64,000 nucleotides of DNA from Pleionea sediminis. GTDB taxonomy: Bacteria > Pseudomonadota > Gammaproteobacteria > Enterobacterales > Kangiellaceae. Under the pieces are notes generated by a model. The model made no database searches and was not told the origin of the DNA. It was given only the letters and a program-made list of their open reading frames with translations. A program made the translations under genes and the position numbers. Shown here piece by piece: positions 56,320 through 64,000 of this stretch. The stretch lies in NCBI RefSeq assembly GCF_007570825.1, contig NZ_SUNB01000002.1:372001-436000 (forward strand), given 5' to 3'. Position 1 is the first letter of the stretch; each line of letters begins with the position of its first letter.

Positions 56320-56521
56320 GATTTCCTCCAATGATTATCACTAATGATGTTTTATCGTTAAAACGAAGAATGAGTTATGTCTCCATAAACGAAAGGAAAT
56401 AATAATGAGAGTTAATAAATAAATTCAATCAAAAATGTCAATTTGAGAATAAACAGCTTATCAATGATATTTCCAGACTAATAAATGCAAAAGTTTCAGA
56501 TGTCTGACATGCCAAAGTAGA

Positions 56522-56544
56522 AATATTCTCATTGCGAGAATATT
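56522..56544. repeat. Inverted repeat between araC-type and cbiM-like genes
   Basis: AATATTCTC-ATTGC-GAGAATATT, perfect 9-bp arms, 64 bases past the stop of the cbiM-like gene and about 200 bases upstream of the regulator. It could be an operator or a weak terminator. Confidence 0.5.
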
Positions 56545-56608
56545 AAAATAAATCTCTTTATTGAAATATTTTCTTAATTACAATTATTTTCGGTAGACTA
56601 AGACGCGA

Positions 56609-57274
56609 TTATTTTGATAAGAAATATTCTTCATCAAAAGTGCGCATCCAGTCGGGGAAAAAAACAGTTATTGTCGAGACAATTACACCATTAATGAAAG
56701 CTTCAGGGAACATGCCTAATAATATCCATTGATATTTAAAGTCGTCATTTGGCCGAAATAGAGATAAATCAAATAAAACAACGAATAGATAAGCAAAAGA
56801 GGCAATCAAAGGAATAGTTAACGCACCACCAAAAAATCCAATACCCAATGTGTAAAAAAATAAATTACCAGGCTTTCGCTTGCGCAACCAATTACAGGTA
56901 TAAACAATAAAAGCAGCAGGAACGACACCATTAATTAAATAATGAAATCCCCATTCCGACATTGAAAGCTGAGCAAAGAGCAAATAAATACCTGAAGCAA
57001 TCGCTGTGACAACCAGGCTAAATCGAAAACCAATCATTAATGCAACACTCGTCACGATAAGAGGATGAATACGCAATCCATCCACAACTTCAAACTGCAT
57101 TAACCAGAAAAGTATCAAAAAAAATACACTACCCAACAGCAGATGTTGTCGTTCTGGCACCTCGGTCACTTGCTTCCATTCTGCGCTTCTTACTCCCCAT
57201 AGGAAAACAAAAAAAGCTACCAAATTTATTAGCCAAATAAAGAGATCGGGAAATAATTCTGCAGCTATTAACAT
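56609..57274 (-). CDS. CbiM-like energy-coupling factor permease homologue
   Basis: 221 residues, about six membrane spans. GLRIHPLIVTSVALMIGFRFSLVV and YLINGVVPAAFIVY resemble the substrate-binding CbiM family of ECF transporters, which normally starts with MHIxxG and binds Ni or Co through that N-terminal His. Here the N-terminus is MLIAAELFPD, without the His, and no ATPase or CbiN/Q partner is adjacent. Metal transport is therefore doubtful. Confidence 0.6.
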   Translation of the reverse strand: MLIAAELFPDLFIWLINLVAFFVFLWGVRSAEWKQVTEVPERQHLLLGSVFFLILFWLMQFEVVDGLRIHPLIVTSVALMIGFRFSLVVTAIASGIYLLFAQLSMSEWGFHYLINGVVPAAFIVYTCNWLRKRKPGNLFFYTLGIGFFGGALTIPLIASFAYLFVVLFDLSLFRPNDDFKYQWILLGMFPEAFINGVIVSTITVFFPDWMRTFDEEYFLSK

Positions 57275-57393
57275 CGTTTACCCTAATTACTCACATTATA
57301 ATATCGTTAAGCGGCGCCTATTTGTCGACAATATTGTTGTCTAATACAAGGCTCAAGCGTTAGTATAATAGCGTTTTCTTACTGGATTCTCCC

Positions 57394-59115
57394 ATGAATT
57401 TTATATTTTTTATTGCTGGAATTCTGATCTTTCTTTGGTCAATGCGACAGTTAGAGCAATCCTTAGGAAAGCTGGGCAGCCGAACACTAAACCGAATCCT
57501 CCAAGACTACACGAGAACCCCACTACACGGTATTGGATTAGGAGTGGTCGCGACAGCCATACTGCAAAGTAGCTCCGTTGTCGGCCTCATAACTCTGGCA
57601 TTCGTTGGTGCAGGAATTCTACGATTAAAAGATGCAATCGGAGTTATTCTCGGAGCTAATCTAGGAACGACGTTTACTGGATGGTTAGTCACCTATTTAG
57701 GATTTAAATTAAATTTAACCGAGCTTTATATTCCTTTATTGGGTTTAAGTGCACTTGGGTTATTAATCAGTCAACCGCAAAAGAGAATTTATATCAGCTT
57801 TCATGCATTGTTCGCATTCGCGCTATTACTCATGGGTCTTTTTCTCATGAAAGAAAGTGTCGAATTCATTCACGATTATGTGGATGTCAATGCAATCGCT
57901 CAACTAAATCCATGGGTTTTCTTTTTAATTGGAGTCCTATTAACTGCTGTAACACAATCTTCCTCCGCAACAATGATGATCGCATTGGCCGCTGTCAACA
58001 GTGAGATTCTGAGCCTTCAAGCCGCTGCAGCTCTCGTCATTGGCGCAGACTTAGGGACAACGAGTACCGTAATTCTTGGTGCTATTCAAGGTTCGGTAGT
58101 CAAGCGCCAAGTCGCATTCGTTCACTTTATATTCAACTTTATTGTGGACGTTGTGTCATTTCTCTGTTTACCAATACTCTTATCAATCATCACAAATATT
58201 TACGGAATTGAAGATCCTCTTTACAGCTTAGTTGCTTTACATAGCACCTTTAATTTATTGGGAATGATGACGTTTATTCCACTGGTAAACTGGTTAGAAC
58301 GCACTGCAGAGAAATTATTCCCCTCACCGAAACAATCTACATTAAGCATCGAAGAAGTTTCATTAAGAGTACCAAAAGCCGCTCTCACAGCTGCAAAAAA
58401 AGACCTTCACGAACTGTTGATATCCGTAACTCTACTCAACAGCTGGCGGCTTAAACTCAATAACTTGTTATCAACCCATAAGAATTCAAATCTAGAAAAA
58501 CTCACCTTTTTAAAGCCAACGGTCAACGCCACTTACGTCTGGCTAAAAGAAAAAGAAAATCAAATGGCAAACTATTTACTTGATTTACAAAAACAGGATA
58601 TTTCAGAAGCAGAGCTCAATACGATTCAGCACTATCAAGTTTGTGTTAGAGACGCTTTATATTCGGCCAAAGCAATTAAAGATGCTCAGCTTGATTTAGA
58701 TGAATTTTCTGAAACTACTGACTTCGCAGGCCAGAAAGCTCTTTCTAAATTATTAAATGAAACAGAGACGCTTTACTCAAATTTCATATCATGGCTCGAT
58801 GATACGACGACTGATTTGGATATTCAAAATATCAGTGATTCATTAAATAGAATTAAAGCCTCGCATGATGATTTCAATCGTTCAATTTACCAGCTCATCG
58901 ATGATAGGCACTTGCATCATGAAAAAGCTTCGAGCACGCTAAATATAAACCGAGAAATATTGCTAGGTTCACGCTCTTTGCTCAACGCCATTCAGCATCT
59001 CATATTCGAGTTTAAAAAACCATCAAGTGTGACGTCTTTAATTAATTCGACTCACGATGAATTTGTAAAAAATAAAAATGGTGACATTTCAAACCGAAAA
59101 AGTGACCGTTTGTAG
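57394..59115 (+). CDS. Na/phosphate cotransporter family protein with PhoU-like tail
   Basis: 573 residues. Two inverted NaPi repeats carry the QSSS signature: LQSSSVVGLITLAFVG ... GANLGTTFTG and TQSSSATMMIALAAVN ... GADLGTTSTV. About eight membrane spans lie in residues 1-310, and a helical PhoU-like cytoplasmic region spans about 330-560. It likely imports phosphate with Na+, in keeping with a marine setting. The gene is divergent from the CbiM-like gene. Confidence 0.9.
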   Translation: MNFIFFIAGILIFLWSMRQLEQSLGKLGSRTLNRILQDYTRTPLHGIGLGVVATAILQSSSVVGLITLAFVGAGILRLKDAIGVILGANLGTTFTGWLVTYLGFKLNLTELYIPLLGLSALGLLISQPQKRIYISFHALFAFALLLMGLFLMKESVEFIHDYVDVNAIAQLNPWVFFLIGVLLTAVTQSSSATMMIALAAVNSEILSLQAAAALVIGADLGTTSTVILGAIQGSVVKRQVAFVHFIFNFIVDVVSFLCLPILLSIITNIYGIEDPLYSLVALHSTFNLLGMMTFIPLVNWLERTAEKLFPSPKQSTLSIEEVSLRVPKAALTAAKKDLHELLISVTLLNSWRLKLNNLLSTHKNSNLEKLTFLKPTVNATYVWLKEKENQMANYLLDLQKQDISEAELNTIQHYQVCVRDALYSAKAIKDAQLDLDEFSETTDFAGQKALSKLLNETETLYSNFISWLDDTTTDLDIQNISDSLNRIKASHDDFNRSIYQLIDDRHLHHEKASSTLNINREILLGSRSLLNAIQHLIFEFKKPSSVTSLINSTHDEFVKNKNGDISNRKSDRL

Positions 59116-59184
59116 GGTTTCACTTTATAACTATCTATTTATTAGATATTCTTAAAAGCATATGTCATTTTAAAGTAAGCCTTT

Positions 59185-59751
59185 ATGGAATCGCTCTCGA
59201 AACAGTGGCTCAGTTTTTACATGAGACAAGGCACAGACCATAAACAACGTACCTTAGTTGACTTATGGACTTTGACTTTCGACGAACTCGAAAATGATAG
59301 CGAGTGTATTGAGTGGTTATTCCCTCAAGCTGACAGTCAGCCTGTTCCTGACCATTTACCCTCATTAACTCCCGAATTAATCATGAAGGTTTATCAAACT
59401 CCGGAAATTCAAAATAATATACTTCACTCCTTCGATACACTAGCTGCATTTTGGGGCTTCACCCGACTCGAAGATAACACGATTAATCGGACCGCCCATT
59501 TTGAAACACAAAGCAAAAAATGGTGTTGCCAAGACAATCACAACCAAGACCGAATTTCTAGAATGCTAAAATGTCTTACTGCAATTGGTCATGCAGAGTT
59601 AGCTGCGCAAACTTGTGAATTTCTTCTTGCTGAAATTGATCACGCGGGATTCAGCTTTTCACAACTTGCCATCGTTCCTGACTGGATGAATGCTGTAGAG
59701 GCTGACGATGAGCTTGAACTCACTATCGAAGACTTTGAAGCATCAGCATAA
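59185..59751 (+). CDS. Opioid growth factor receptor (OGFr)-domain protein
   Basis: 188 residues. The OGFr_N signature is visible: LVDLWTLTFDELEND, ECIEWLFPQADSQPVP, LTPELIMKVYQTPEIQNNIL and AAFWGFTRLED. This helical domain is best known from animal OGFr but occurs in scattered proteobacteria, where the role is unknown. An acidic end (VEADDELELTIEDFEASA) follows. No secretion or membrane signal. It is convergent with eda, 20 bases away. Confidence 0.75.
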   Translation: MESLSKQWLSFYMRQGTDHKQRTLVDLWTLTFDELENDSECIEWLFPQADSQPVPDHLPSLTPELIMKVYQTPEIQNNILHSFDTLAAFWGFTRLEDNTINRTAHFETQSKKWCCQDNHNQDRISRMLKCLTAIGHAELAAQTCEFLLAEIDHAGFSFSQLAIVPDWMNAVEADDELELTIEDFEASA

Positions 59752-59771
59752 ACAACAGAGAACATTGCAAC

Positions 59772-60401
59772 TCAAAAGACTCTCGTACTTTTAGCAAGTT
59801 TTGATATACCCTCCCAATCATTCGCAGCAATAAGTGCTTTGGGAGCTACCCAACTTCCCCCCACACATACAACATTAGGTAAAGCTAGGTACTCATGAAA
59901 ATTATGGGACGAAACTCCTCCCGTTGGACAAAATGTTACTGAGCGAAATGGCCCACTAAAAGCTTTTAAGCTTTTAGTTCCTCCCAATGGTTCAGCTGGG
60001 AAAAACTTAAAACAGTTAAAACCATACTCCATTCCTAACATGATTTCTGACGCACTGGAAACCCCGGGCAACAAAGCAATAGAGCAATCGGCTGATGAAG
60101 CCAGCAATGCTTTTGTAATACCAGGAGACGCAGCAAAAGACACTTGCATTTGTTCAAGCTGTTTCAACTGTGATTCACTTACAACAGTGCCCGCACCAAC
60201 AACGGCTTCTGGCACATGCTCCTGAATTTGCTCCATCGCAGCAAACGCAACGTCCGTTCTTAAAGTTATTTCCATAATAGTTAATCCCCCCGCTATCAAA
60301 GCTTGAGCCAGAGGAACCGCTTTATCTATATCATCGATTTCCAGAACAGGAATGACAGGAACTGTCTTTAAGATAGAATGTATCGTTAGATGTTTATTCA
60401 A
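59772..60401 (-). CDS. eda: KDPG aldolase Eda
   Basis: 209 residues, TIM barrel. Catalytic Glu in MEITLRT, GAGTV, the Schiff-base lysine in FKFFPAEPLGG and CPTGGV are present. It splits 2-keto-3-deoxy-6-phosphogluconate to pyruvate and glyceraldehyde-3-phosphate in the Entner-Doudoroff path. It follows pgl by 62 bases. No edd or zwf is in the window, so the rest of the path must be encoded elsewhere. Confidence 0.95.
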   Translation of the reverse strand: MNKHLTIHSILKTVPVIPVLEIDDIDKAVPLAQALIAGGLTIMEITLRTDVAFAAMEQIQEHVPEAVVGAGTVVSESQLKQLEQMQVSFAASPGITKALLASSADCSIALLPGVSSASEIMLGMEYGFNCFKFFPAEPLGGTKSLKAFSGPFRSVTFCPTGGVSSHNFHEYLALPNVVCVGGSWVAPKALIAANDWEGISKLAKSTRVF

Positions 60402-60463
60402 AACACATTACTCACTCGAGAACGACTGAAGAACTAAAAATATTAGCGAGTGCCTAACTTCAA

Positions 60464-61174
60464 CTAAGGCGCCCAAAAGATTTTCAGCTGTGGCTGATCA
60501 TTTCTCAAGAAGTAACGTATCGGCATGTCCATTTCATCACCTTCTTTCTCAGCTTTAATCAAGGTTTTCATTTTCTCTTCGCCAAAAAGTAACAAATAAA
60601 TATTACGTGAAGCTAATAAACGATTGAGAGTTAATGTTAAACGCGGGTGAGGAGCAACCTTGGGATGAGTCACAGCTGTGTAATGATCATTTTCGGCAGA
60701 CACAACATCTTCAATTTCATTGGCACAAGGAAATAATGAGGCGACATGACCATCAGTACCCATTCCCAATACAACAACATCCAAAGGCCCTCTCACCTTA
60801 TTGTGTAGCTGCTCTTCTAAAATTTGCCGATTAGCTTCTGGTGAACTTGTTACTTGGAAGAAAGGTAAAAACTCGGCTGCATCTGCCTTATTTTTCAACA
60901 TATGCTCTTTGATCATACGTTCATTACTTGCTTCATCAATCGGTGGAACCCAACGCTCGTCAACCAATGAGATGACGACCTTTTCCCAATCAATCTCTTT
61001 ATCAGATAATAAATTATACATTTCCGAGGGTGTGGTACCACCCGACAACCATAACGATGCTTTATTATGATTATTTAGTGCATCATTCAAGTGTTCTGAT
61101 ATTTCATGAGACATTGCCTGATTGGCTTCTTCGCGAGAATCAAAATAATGCAATCCGGAAATTTCAACGGTCAT
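60464..61174 (-). CDS. pgl: 6-phosphogluconolactonase
   Basis: 236 residues, SugarP isomerase fold. LWLSGGTTPSEMYNLL, SLVDERWVPP and VVLGMGTDGHVASLFP are diagnostic. It hydrolyses 6-phosphogluconolactone to 6-phosphogluconate, feeding the Entner-Doudoroff and pentose phosphate paths. Divergent hexR lies 500 bases upstream. Confidence 0.95.
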   Translation of the reverse strand: MTVEISGLHYFDSREEANQAMSHEISEHLNDALNNHNKASLWLSGGTTPSEMYNLLSDKEIDWEKVVISLVDERWVPPIDEASNERMIKEHMLKNKADAAEFLPFFQVTSSPEANRQILEEQLHNKVRGPLDVVVLGMGTDGHVASLFPCANEIEDVVSAENDHYTAVTHPKVAPHPRLTLTLNRLLASRNIYLLLFGEEKMKTLIKAEKEGDEMDMPIRYFLRNDQPQLKIFWAP

Positions 61175-61601
61175 ACAGGTTCCGCCTTCTTGTTGATGTT
61201 TAAACCAAATGTTAAACCACTTTATGATAAGTTTGGCAAGTAAATGTACATTTGTGGGACAACAAACTCAAAAATAACAATCACTTTATAAGCCAGCTCA
61301 ACGCTTTGCAACCAGAAGACATCTATTATGTACTTCCGGATAAGAAGATGAATTTTTCTTAAAATATTAACTTTAAAATCAGTCCTATGCTGTCCTACAG
61401 CATAAACTCAACTTAAGTTGCTCCTCTTTTAAACGTGTTAAACCAGAGAGTGCCTCCAATCAAAGCTGTAATTTTTTTACAGAATCCCAGAAAACAAAAG
61501 GGTCCAAATAAATGCCTTTTGTATAGAAACTACGGATAAATAACCATATTTTCATTATTTACGTGAAAAATAGATGATTTATCGATGTTTCTAATATCTT
61601 T

Positions 61602-61616
61602 TGATTTTAAATTACA
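61602..61616. promoter_or_regulatory. Candidate HexR box
   Basis: The - strand reads TGTAATTTAAAATCA, matching the HexR consensus TGTAATTAAATTACA at 11 of 15 positions. It lies upstream of the hexR promoter, a position suited to autoregulation. Confidence 0.45.
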
Positions 61617-61620
61617 TCTA

Positions 61621-61639
61621 TTTGAAAGTATCTTTCAAA
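61621..61639. promoter_or_regulatory. Operator-like palindrome at the hexR promoter
   Basis: TTTGAAAG-TAT-CTTTCAAA, perfect 8-bp arms. It covers the expected -35 region of a promoter with TATAAT at 61655-61660. Confidence 0.5.
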
Positions 61640-61654
61640 ATTTAGGGAAATTGA

Positions 61655-61660
61655 TATAAT
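61655..61660 (+). promoter_or_regulatory. hexR -10 box
   Basis: TATAAT in TTGATATAATTAC, about 41 bases before ATG 61702; the -35 (CTTTCA) is weak. Confidence 0.5.
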
Positions 61661-61701
61661 TACGTTATCAAAATTAGCTTGCAGCTTTGGCCCCCGTTGC
61701 T

Positions 61702-62553
61702 ATGAAACTCATAAATAGAATTGAACAAGCTTTGCAGACGCTAAGCAAATCAGAGAAAAAAGTTGCGCAAGAAGTTTTGCAAGATCCACAAAAAGCTTAT
61801 CAGTCGAGCATAGCAACCCTCGCCAAAGCAGCTATGGTAAGCGAGCCTACGGTCAATCGATTTTGCCGCTCAATGAATTGTAAGGGTTTTCCTGACTTTA
61901 AGCTGCAATTAGCCCAAAGTCTTGCCACTGGAACACCTTATTTTTCGGGTAATGTGTCACTGAACGACTCTACTGAAGATTTCACGAACAAACTCTTTGA
62001 TGCTACGTTAGTTTCACTGAGTGAGGCTAGAAAAGCTATAGATACAAAAGCTGTCAGTCGAGTCGTCGATGCTTTAGCGCAAGCAAAGCGCATACTTTTT
62101 TATGGTCTTGGCAGTTCGGGAGCTGTTGCCATCGATGCAGAAAATCGTTTTTTTCGGTTGGGAACACCTACCGCTGTATACGATGACATATTAAAGCAAA
62201 GAATGGCGGCGGCGGCGGCCCAAAATGGCGATGTCTTCGTACTCTACTCCTACACTGGCCGAACAATTCCACTTATTGAAGCAGCGCAAACTGCAACGCA
62301 AGCTGGAGCATTAGTAATTGGAATAACTAGCGCAGACTCACCACTAGCTAACATTTGTCATCTAGTGATCGAAGTTCCCGGCGACCAGGAAGACACCGAC
62401 ATATACACGCCTATGACCTCACGAATTATTCATTTAACAATTACGGATGTTCTGGCAACAGGAGTGATGCTCAGACGAGGCCCTGTATTTCAGGAACATT
62501 TACGACGCATCAAAGAATCCGTCAAAGAAACTCGTTTACCAAAAAACCATTGA
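61702..62553 (+). CDS. hexR: RpiR-family regulator HexR
   Basis: 283 residues from ATG 61702, matching the usual HexR start (MKLINRIEQALQTLSKSEKKVA); a TTG at 61687 would add five residues. N-terminal RpiR HTH with SSIATLAKAAMVSEPTVNRFCRS-type block, then a SIS domain with FYGLGSSGAVA and YSYTGRT. HexR represses central carbon genes and is relieved by KDPG, the substrate of Eda. A run of five Ala (169-173) is encoded by a GGC-type repeat. Divergent from pgl-eda, its likely targets. Confidence 0.93.
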   Translation: MKLINRIEQALQTLSKSEKKVAQEVLQDPQKAYQSSIATLAKAAMVSEPTVNRFCRSMNCKGFPDFKLQLAQSLATGTPYFSGNVSLNDSTEDFTNKLFDATLVSLSEARKAIDTKAVSRVVDALAQAKRILFYGLGSSGAVAIDAENRFFRLGTPTAVYDDILKQRMAAAAAQNGDVFVLYSYTGRTIPLIEAAQTATQAGALVIGITSADSPLANICHLVIEVPGDQEDTDIYTPMTSRIIHLTITDVLATGVMLRRGPVFQEHLRRIKESVKETRLPKNH

Positions 62554-62569
62554 CGTTAGTAAAAGTCAA

Positions 62570-63265
62570 TTAATCAAATTGTTTAGACACACTAAAGGTC
62601 ACCTCATAATTACGAGCTATATCTCCATCATCACGTTCAAGATTAAATAAATTAACCCCTAATAAGTTATTATCATTACGCGGAGTACTTCTTAACGCGA
62701 GTCGAAACAAAGCCGGGGAATTATCTTTGTATCGATTATATTCTTCACCATTAAGACTGGCTATTTTATAATATTGCCGAGGCTGGACATTAAAAAAAGA
62801 GTCTTGCTGACTATAGCTAATTTCGGGCTGCCAAAATATTTTCTCACTGCTGTCCGCATATTGATTAAAGCCCAGGTTAATATTGGACTTATCCGAAATT
62901 CGATATCTAAAATCTATTGAATATGTGTTTTCGCTTTTGGATTCTGCGTGAAACGTAAAGTTTTTCGTTATATCTTTTGATGCTAGATTAGCTGAAAAAG
63001 CGACAGGATCTGACGCCATACAATAGGAGGCAGGAACAACCGCCATAAGAATGCTGGCAATAAATCGCAGTACCTTTTGCCTTCGCAGCAAATATTTAAG
63101 CTGTCTTCGTCTAATAAATCCCAAGGCCAAAAGAGCTTGTCCGATAGCTATCTTGTAATTTCGATGGTAGGCAAGTGCTTGATGAAGTTGCTCAGAAGAA
63201 ATCTTACCAGACTCTACTAACATGTCGCCAAGACGAAAATCTCGGCCGCTCACAAAGTCATTCAT
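62570..63265 (-). CDS. MshEN-like N-terminal domain fused to beta-rich membrane-protein region
   Basis: 231 residues. Residues about 10-65 (FRLGDMLVESGKISSEQLHQ, IGQALLALGFIRRRQLKYLL) resemble the MshEN/GspE N-terminal domain, which in other proteins binds c-di-GMP. A hydrophobic segment with an AlaXAla-like end (about 67-86, VVPASYCMA) follows, then about 140 residues of alternating strands (TFHAESKSENTYSIDFRYRI, NINLGFNQYADSS) ending FSVSKQFD, like an outer-membrane barrel. The combination is odd because the first part is cytoplasmic in other proteins. Fusion, a mis-set start and an internal signal peptide are all possible. Confidence 0.55.
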   Translation of the reverse strand: MNDFVSGRDFRLGDMLVESGKISSEQLHQALAYHRNYKIAIGQALLALGFIRRRQLKYLLRRQKVLRFIASILMAVVPASYCMASDPVAFSANLASKDITKNFTFHAESKSENTYSIDFRYRISDKSNINLGFNQYADSSEKIFWQPEISYSQQDSFFNVQPRQYYKIASLNGEEYNRYKDNSPALFRLALRSTPRNDNNLLGVNLFNLERDDGDIARNYEVTFSVSKQFD

Positions 63266-63601
63266 TGGTCTTACTCACTGTACTGGTCCATGTACGGCTT
63301 ATAATCAAGCCAAACTGTTTACAACTCAGTCATTAGTCTTTGAGATTAAGATATTTTGAAAGAAATTACCAAACATTATTAACTATACAATAAGATATTC
63401 TAAACAAGCACCGTGGCTATGATTAAGTATTATATTTATTGTATTAACGCTCCCAGAGTGGATAACTACCTCTTCTATTTTCAGGTCATCAATGCCGGTG
63501 TTTAACTTTACTAAGAGTCTTAATAACCTTTAGAAAGACCAAATAAGGAGAAAAGCCCGAGAATCGAGCTTTTCTATAAACTAGAATTAACGAATTAGTA
63601 T
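63266..63601. other. A+T-rich intergenic region, no gene seen
   Basis: 336 bases. It holds the stem-loop at 63552-63575 and the promoter of the gene at 62570. I see no other supported feature. Confidence 0.6.
63552..63575 (-). terminator. Probable terminator of the edge gene
   Basis: AGAAAAGC / GCTTTTCT stem with further partial pairing inside and a T-rich tail on the - strand, 27 bases past the stop at 63602. Confidence 0.55.
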
Positions 63602-64000
63602 TTAAGGTTGTAATGACTTTTCAGTATCTTTTTGAGAATGTCGCTCGGAACTAGTCGATTGGGCTGAAGCCTCGCTATGTTTTCTTTCGGTACTGAACTC
63701 ATTACCCTTGTTAATTGACTCCTCGGCCAGTTCTTCATTAGATGCAATCAAGTCCGATACTTTTGCTTCTGTCAAAGTTGTTTGAGCCATAGAATTTGTT
63801 TGAAAAACCAATTCGTTATCGGATCGCTTCACATAATACGTCCCATCTTTCTCAACAAACTGAAACTGGTAAGGCTGCTCGTTAACAACATTTACTTCGA
63901 CAGCTTTATCGAAAGAAATATCTTCTTCAGCAACTGACAGGACAGACAAATTTTCAATTGTACGTACGAGTCTCTCGACTTCTTCTTTATTAAGCTTCCA
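63602..64000 (-). CDS. Partial hypothetical protein (5' end beyond window)
   Basis: The frame is open from the window edge (64000) to a stop at 63602, giving 133 C-terminal residues. A TTG at 63949 is probably internal. The first about 90 residues (WKLNKEEVERLVRTIENLSV, PYQFQFVEKDGTYYVKRSDN) loosely recall DUF4340-type repeats; the rest is a Ser/Glu/Lys-rich low-complexity tail. Family not certain. Confidence 0.45.
   Translation of the reverse strand, partial: WKLNKEEVERLVRTIENLSVLSVAEEDISFDKAVEVNVVNEQPYQFQFVEKDGTYYVKRSDNELVFQTNSMAQTTLTEAKVSDLIASNEELAEESINKGNEFSTERKHSEASAQSTSSERHSQKDTEKSLQP

Larger units (their letters stand above)
61175..61701. other. Regulatory region between pgl and hexR
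   Basis: 527 bases, A+T-rich, no gene seen. Besides the sites listed at 61602-61660 it has a 12-base palindrome AAATGTACATTT at 61242-61253, about 70 bases upstream of pgl. Confidence 0.6.

Noticed and set aside
57275..57393. Cobalamin riboswitch upstream of the CbiM-like gene
   Set aside because: The gap is only 119 bases and no B12-box-like sequence is visible.

Overview
The window reads as chromosome of a low-G+C, probably marine gammaproteobacterium. The main evidence is the conserved block gyrA-serC-cmk-rpsA-ihfB-lapA-lapB-pyrF-comEA, the mtaD-ubiG-mupP-yciK block, and the rluB-scpB-scpA-trpS-yciO-rnm block facing yciB-yciI-bolA. A rhombosortase, the PdsS/PdsR/PdsO proteins of the proteobacterial dedicated sortase system, RfaH and HexR also fit. 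A Kangiellaceae-like organism is my best guess, but this is inference from gene content only.

Layout. 1-2567 (- strand): the start of a surface polysaccharide export operon led by a JUMPstart/ops element, with rfaH and an MlaC-like gene just upstream, so the antiterminator sits next to its likely target. 2770-3976: a decayed tRNA-Val copy, a lone lipoprotein gene and an intact tRNA-Val, a possible small island scar. 4100-9641: galE, uvrB, tRNA-Asn, a rhombosortase and manC. 9747-19306 (- strand): the housekeeping block from comEA to gyrA. 19615-29185: mtaD, ubiG, mupP, then a tyrB/aspC-like gene, the pdsS-pdsR pair, divergent pdsO and a squalene/phytoene-synthase-like gene lying between mupP and yciK. 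29439-35240: a diguanylate cyclase, an RND/MMPL exporter, a small outer-membrane protein and a phospholipase-C-like protein.

35363-42378: a complete-looking thiamin operon (thiC-thiO-thiS-thiG-thiDE-thiF) behind a TPP riboswitch whose likely output is a hairpin over the thiC ribosome binding site. 42655-46376: mscS, kdkA, an orphan GspF-like protein and a tyrosine recombinase that has lost its catalytic end but keeps a consensus CRP site upstream. 46392-53584: rluB, scpB, scpA, trpS, yciO and rnm (-), then the overlapping yciB-yciI-bolA chain (+). 53785-59751 is accessory: two unrecognised genes, an AraC-type regulator, an orphan CbiM-like membrane protein, a Na/Pi cotransporter and an OGFr-domain protein. 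59772-62553: eda and pgl, with divergent hexR. 62570-64000: a two-part protein (MshEN-like head, beta-rich tail) and a gene cut by the window edge.

Themes: surface sugar synthesis (galE, manC, export protein, kdkA, lapA/lapB) under RfaH; two surface-sorting modules whose substrates are not visible here; and thiamin synthesis controlled by TPP. I found no CRISPR array, insertion sequence or rRNA gene. The strongest candidates for something unusual are the sortase-less Pds trio, the truncated recombinase with its CRP site, and the MshEN/beta-strand fusion. None of them is shown here to be a new system.
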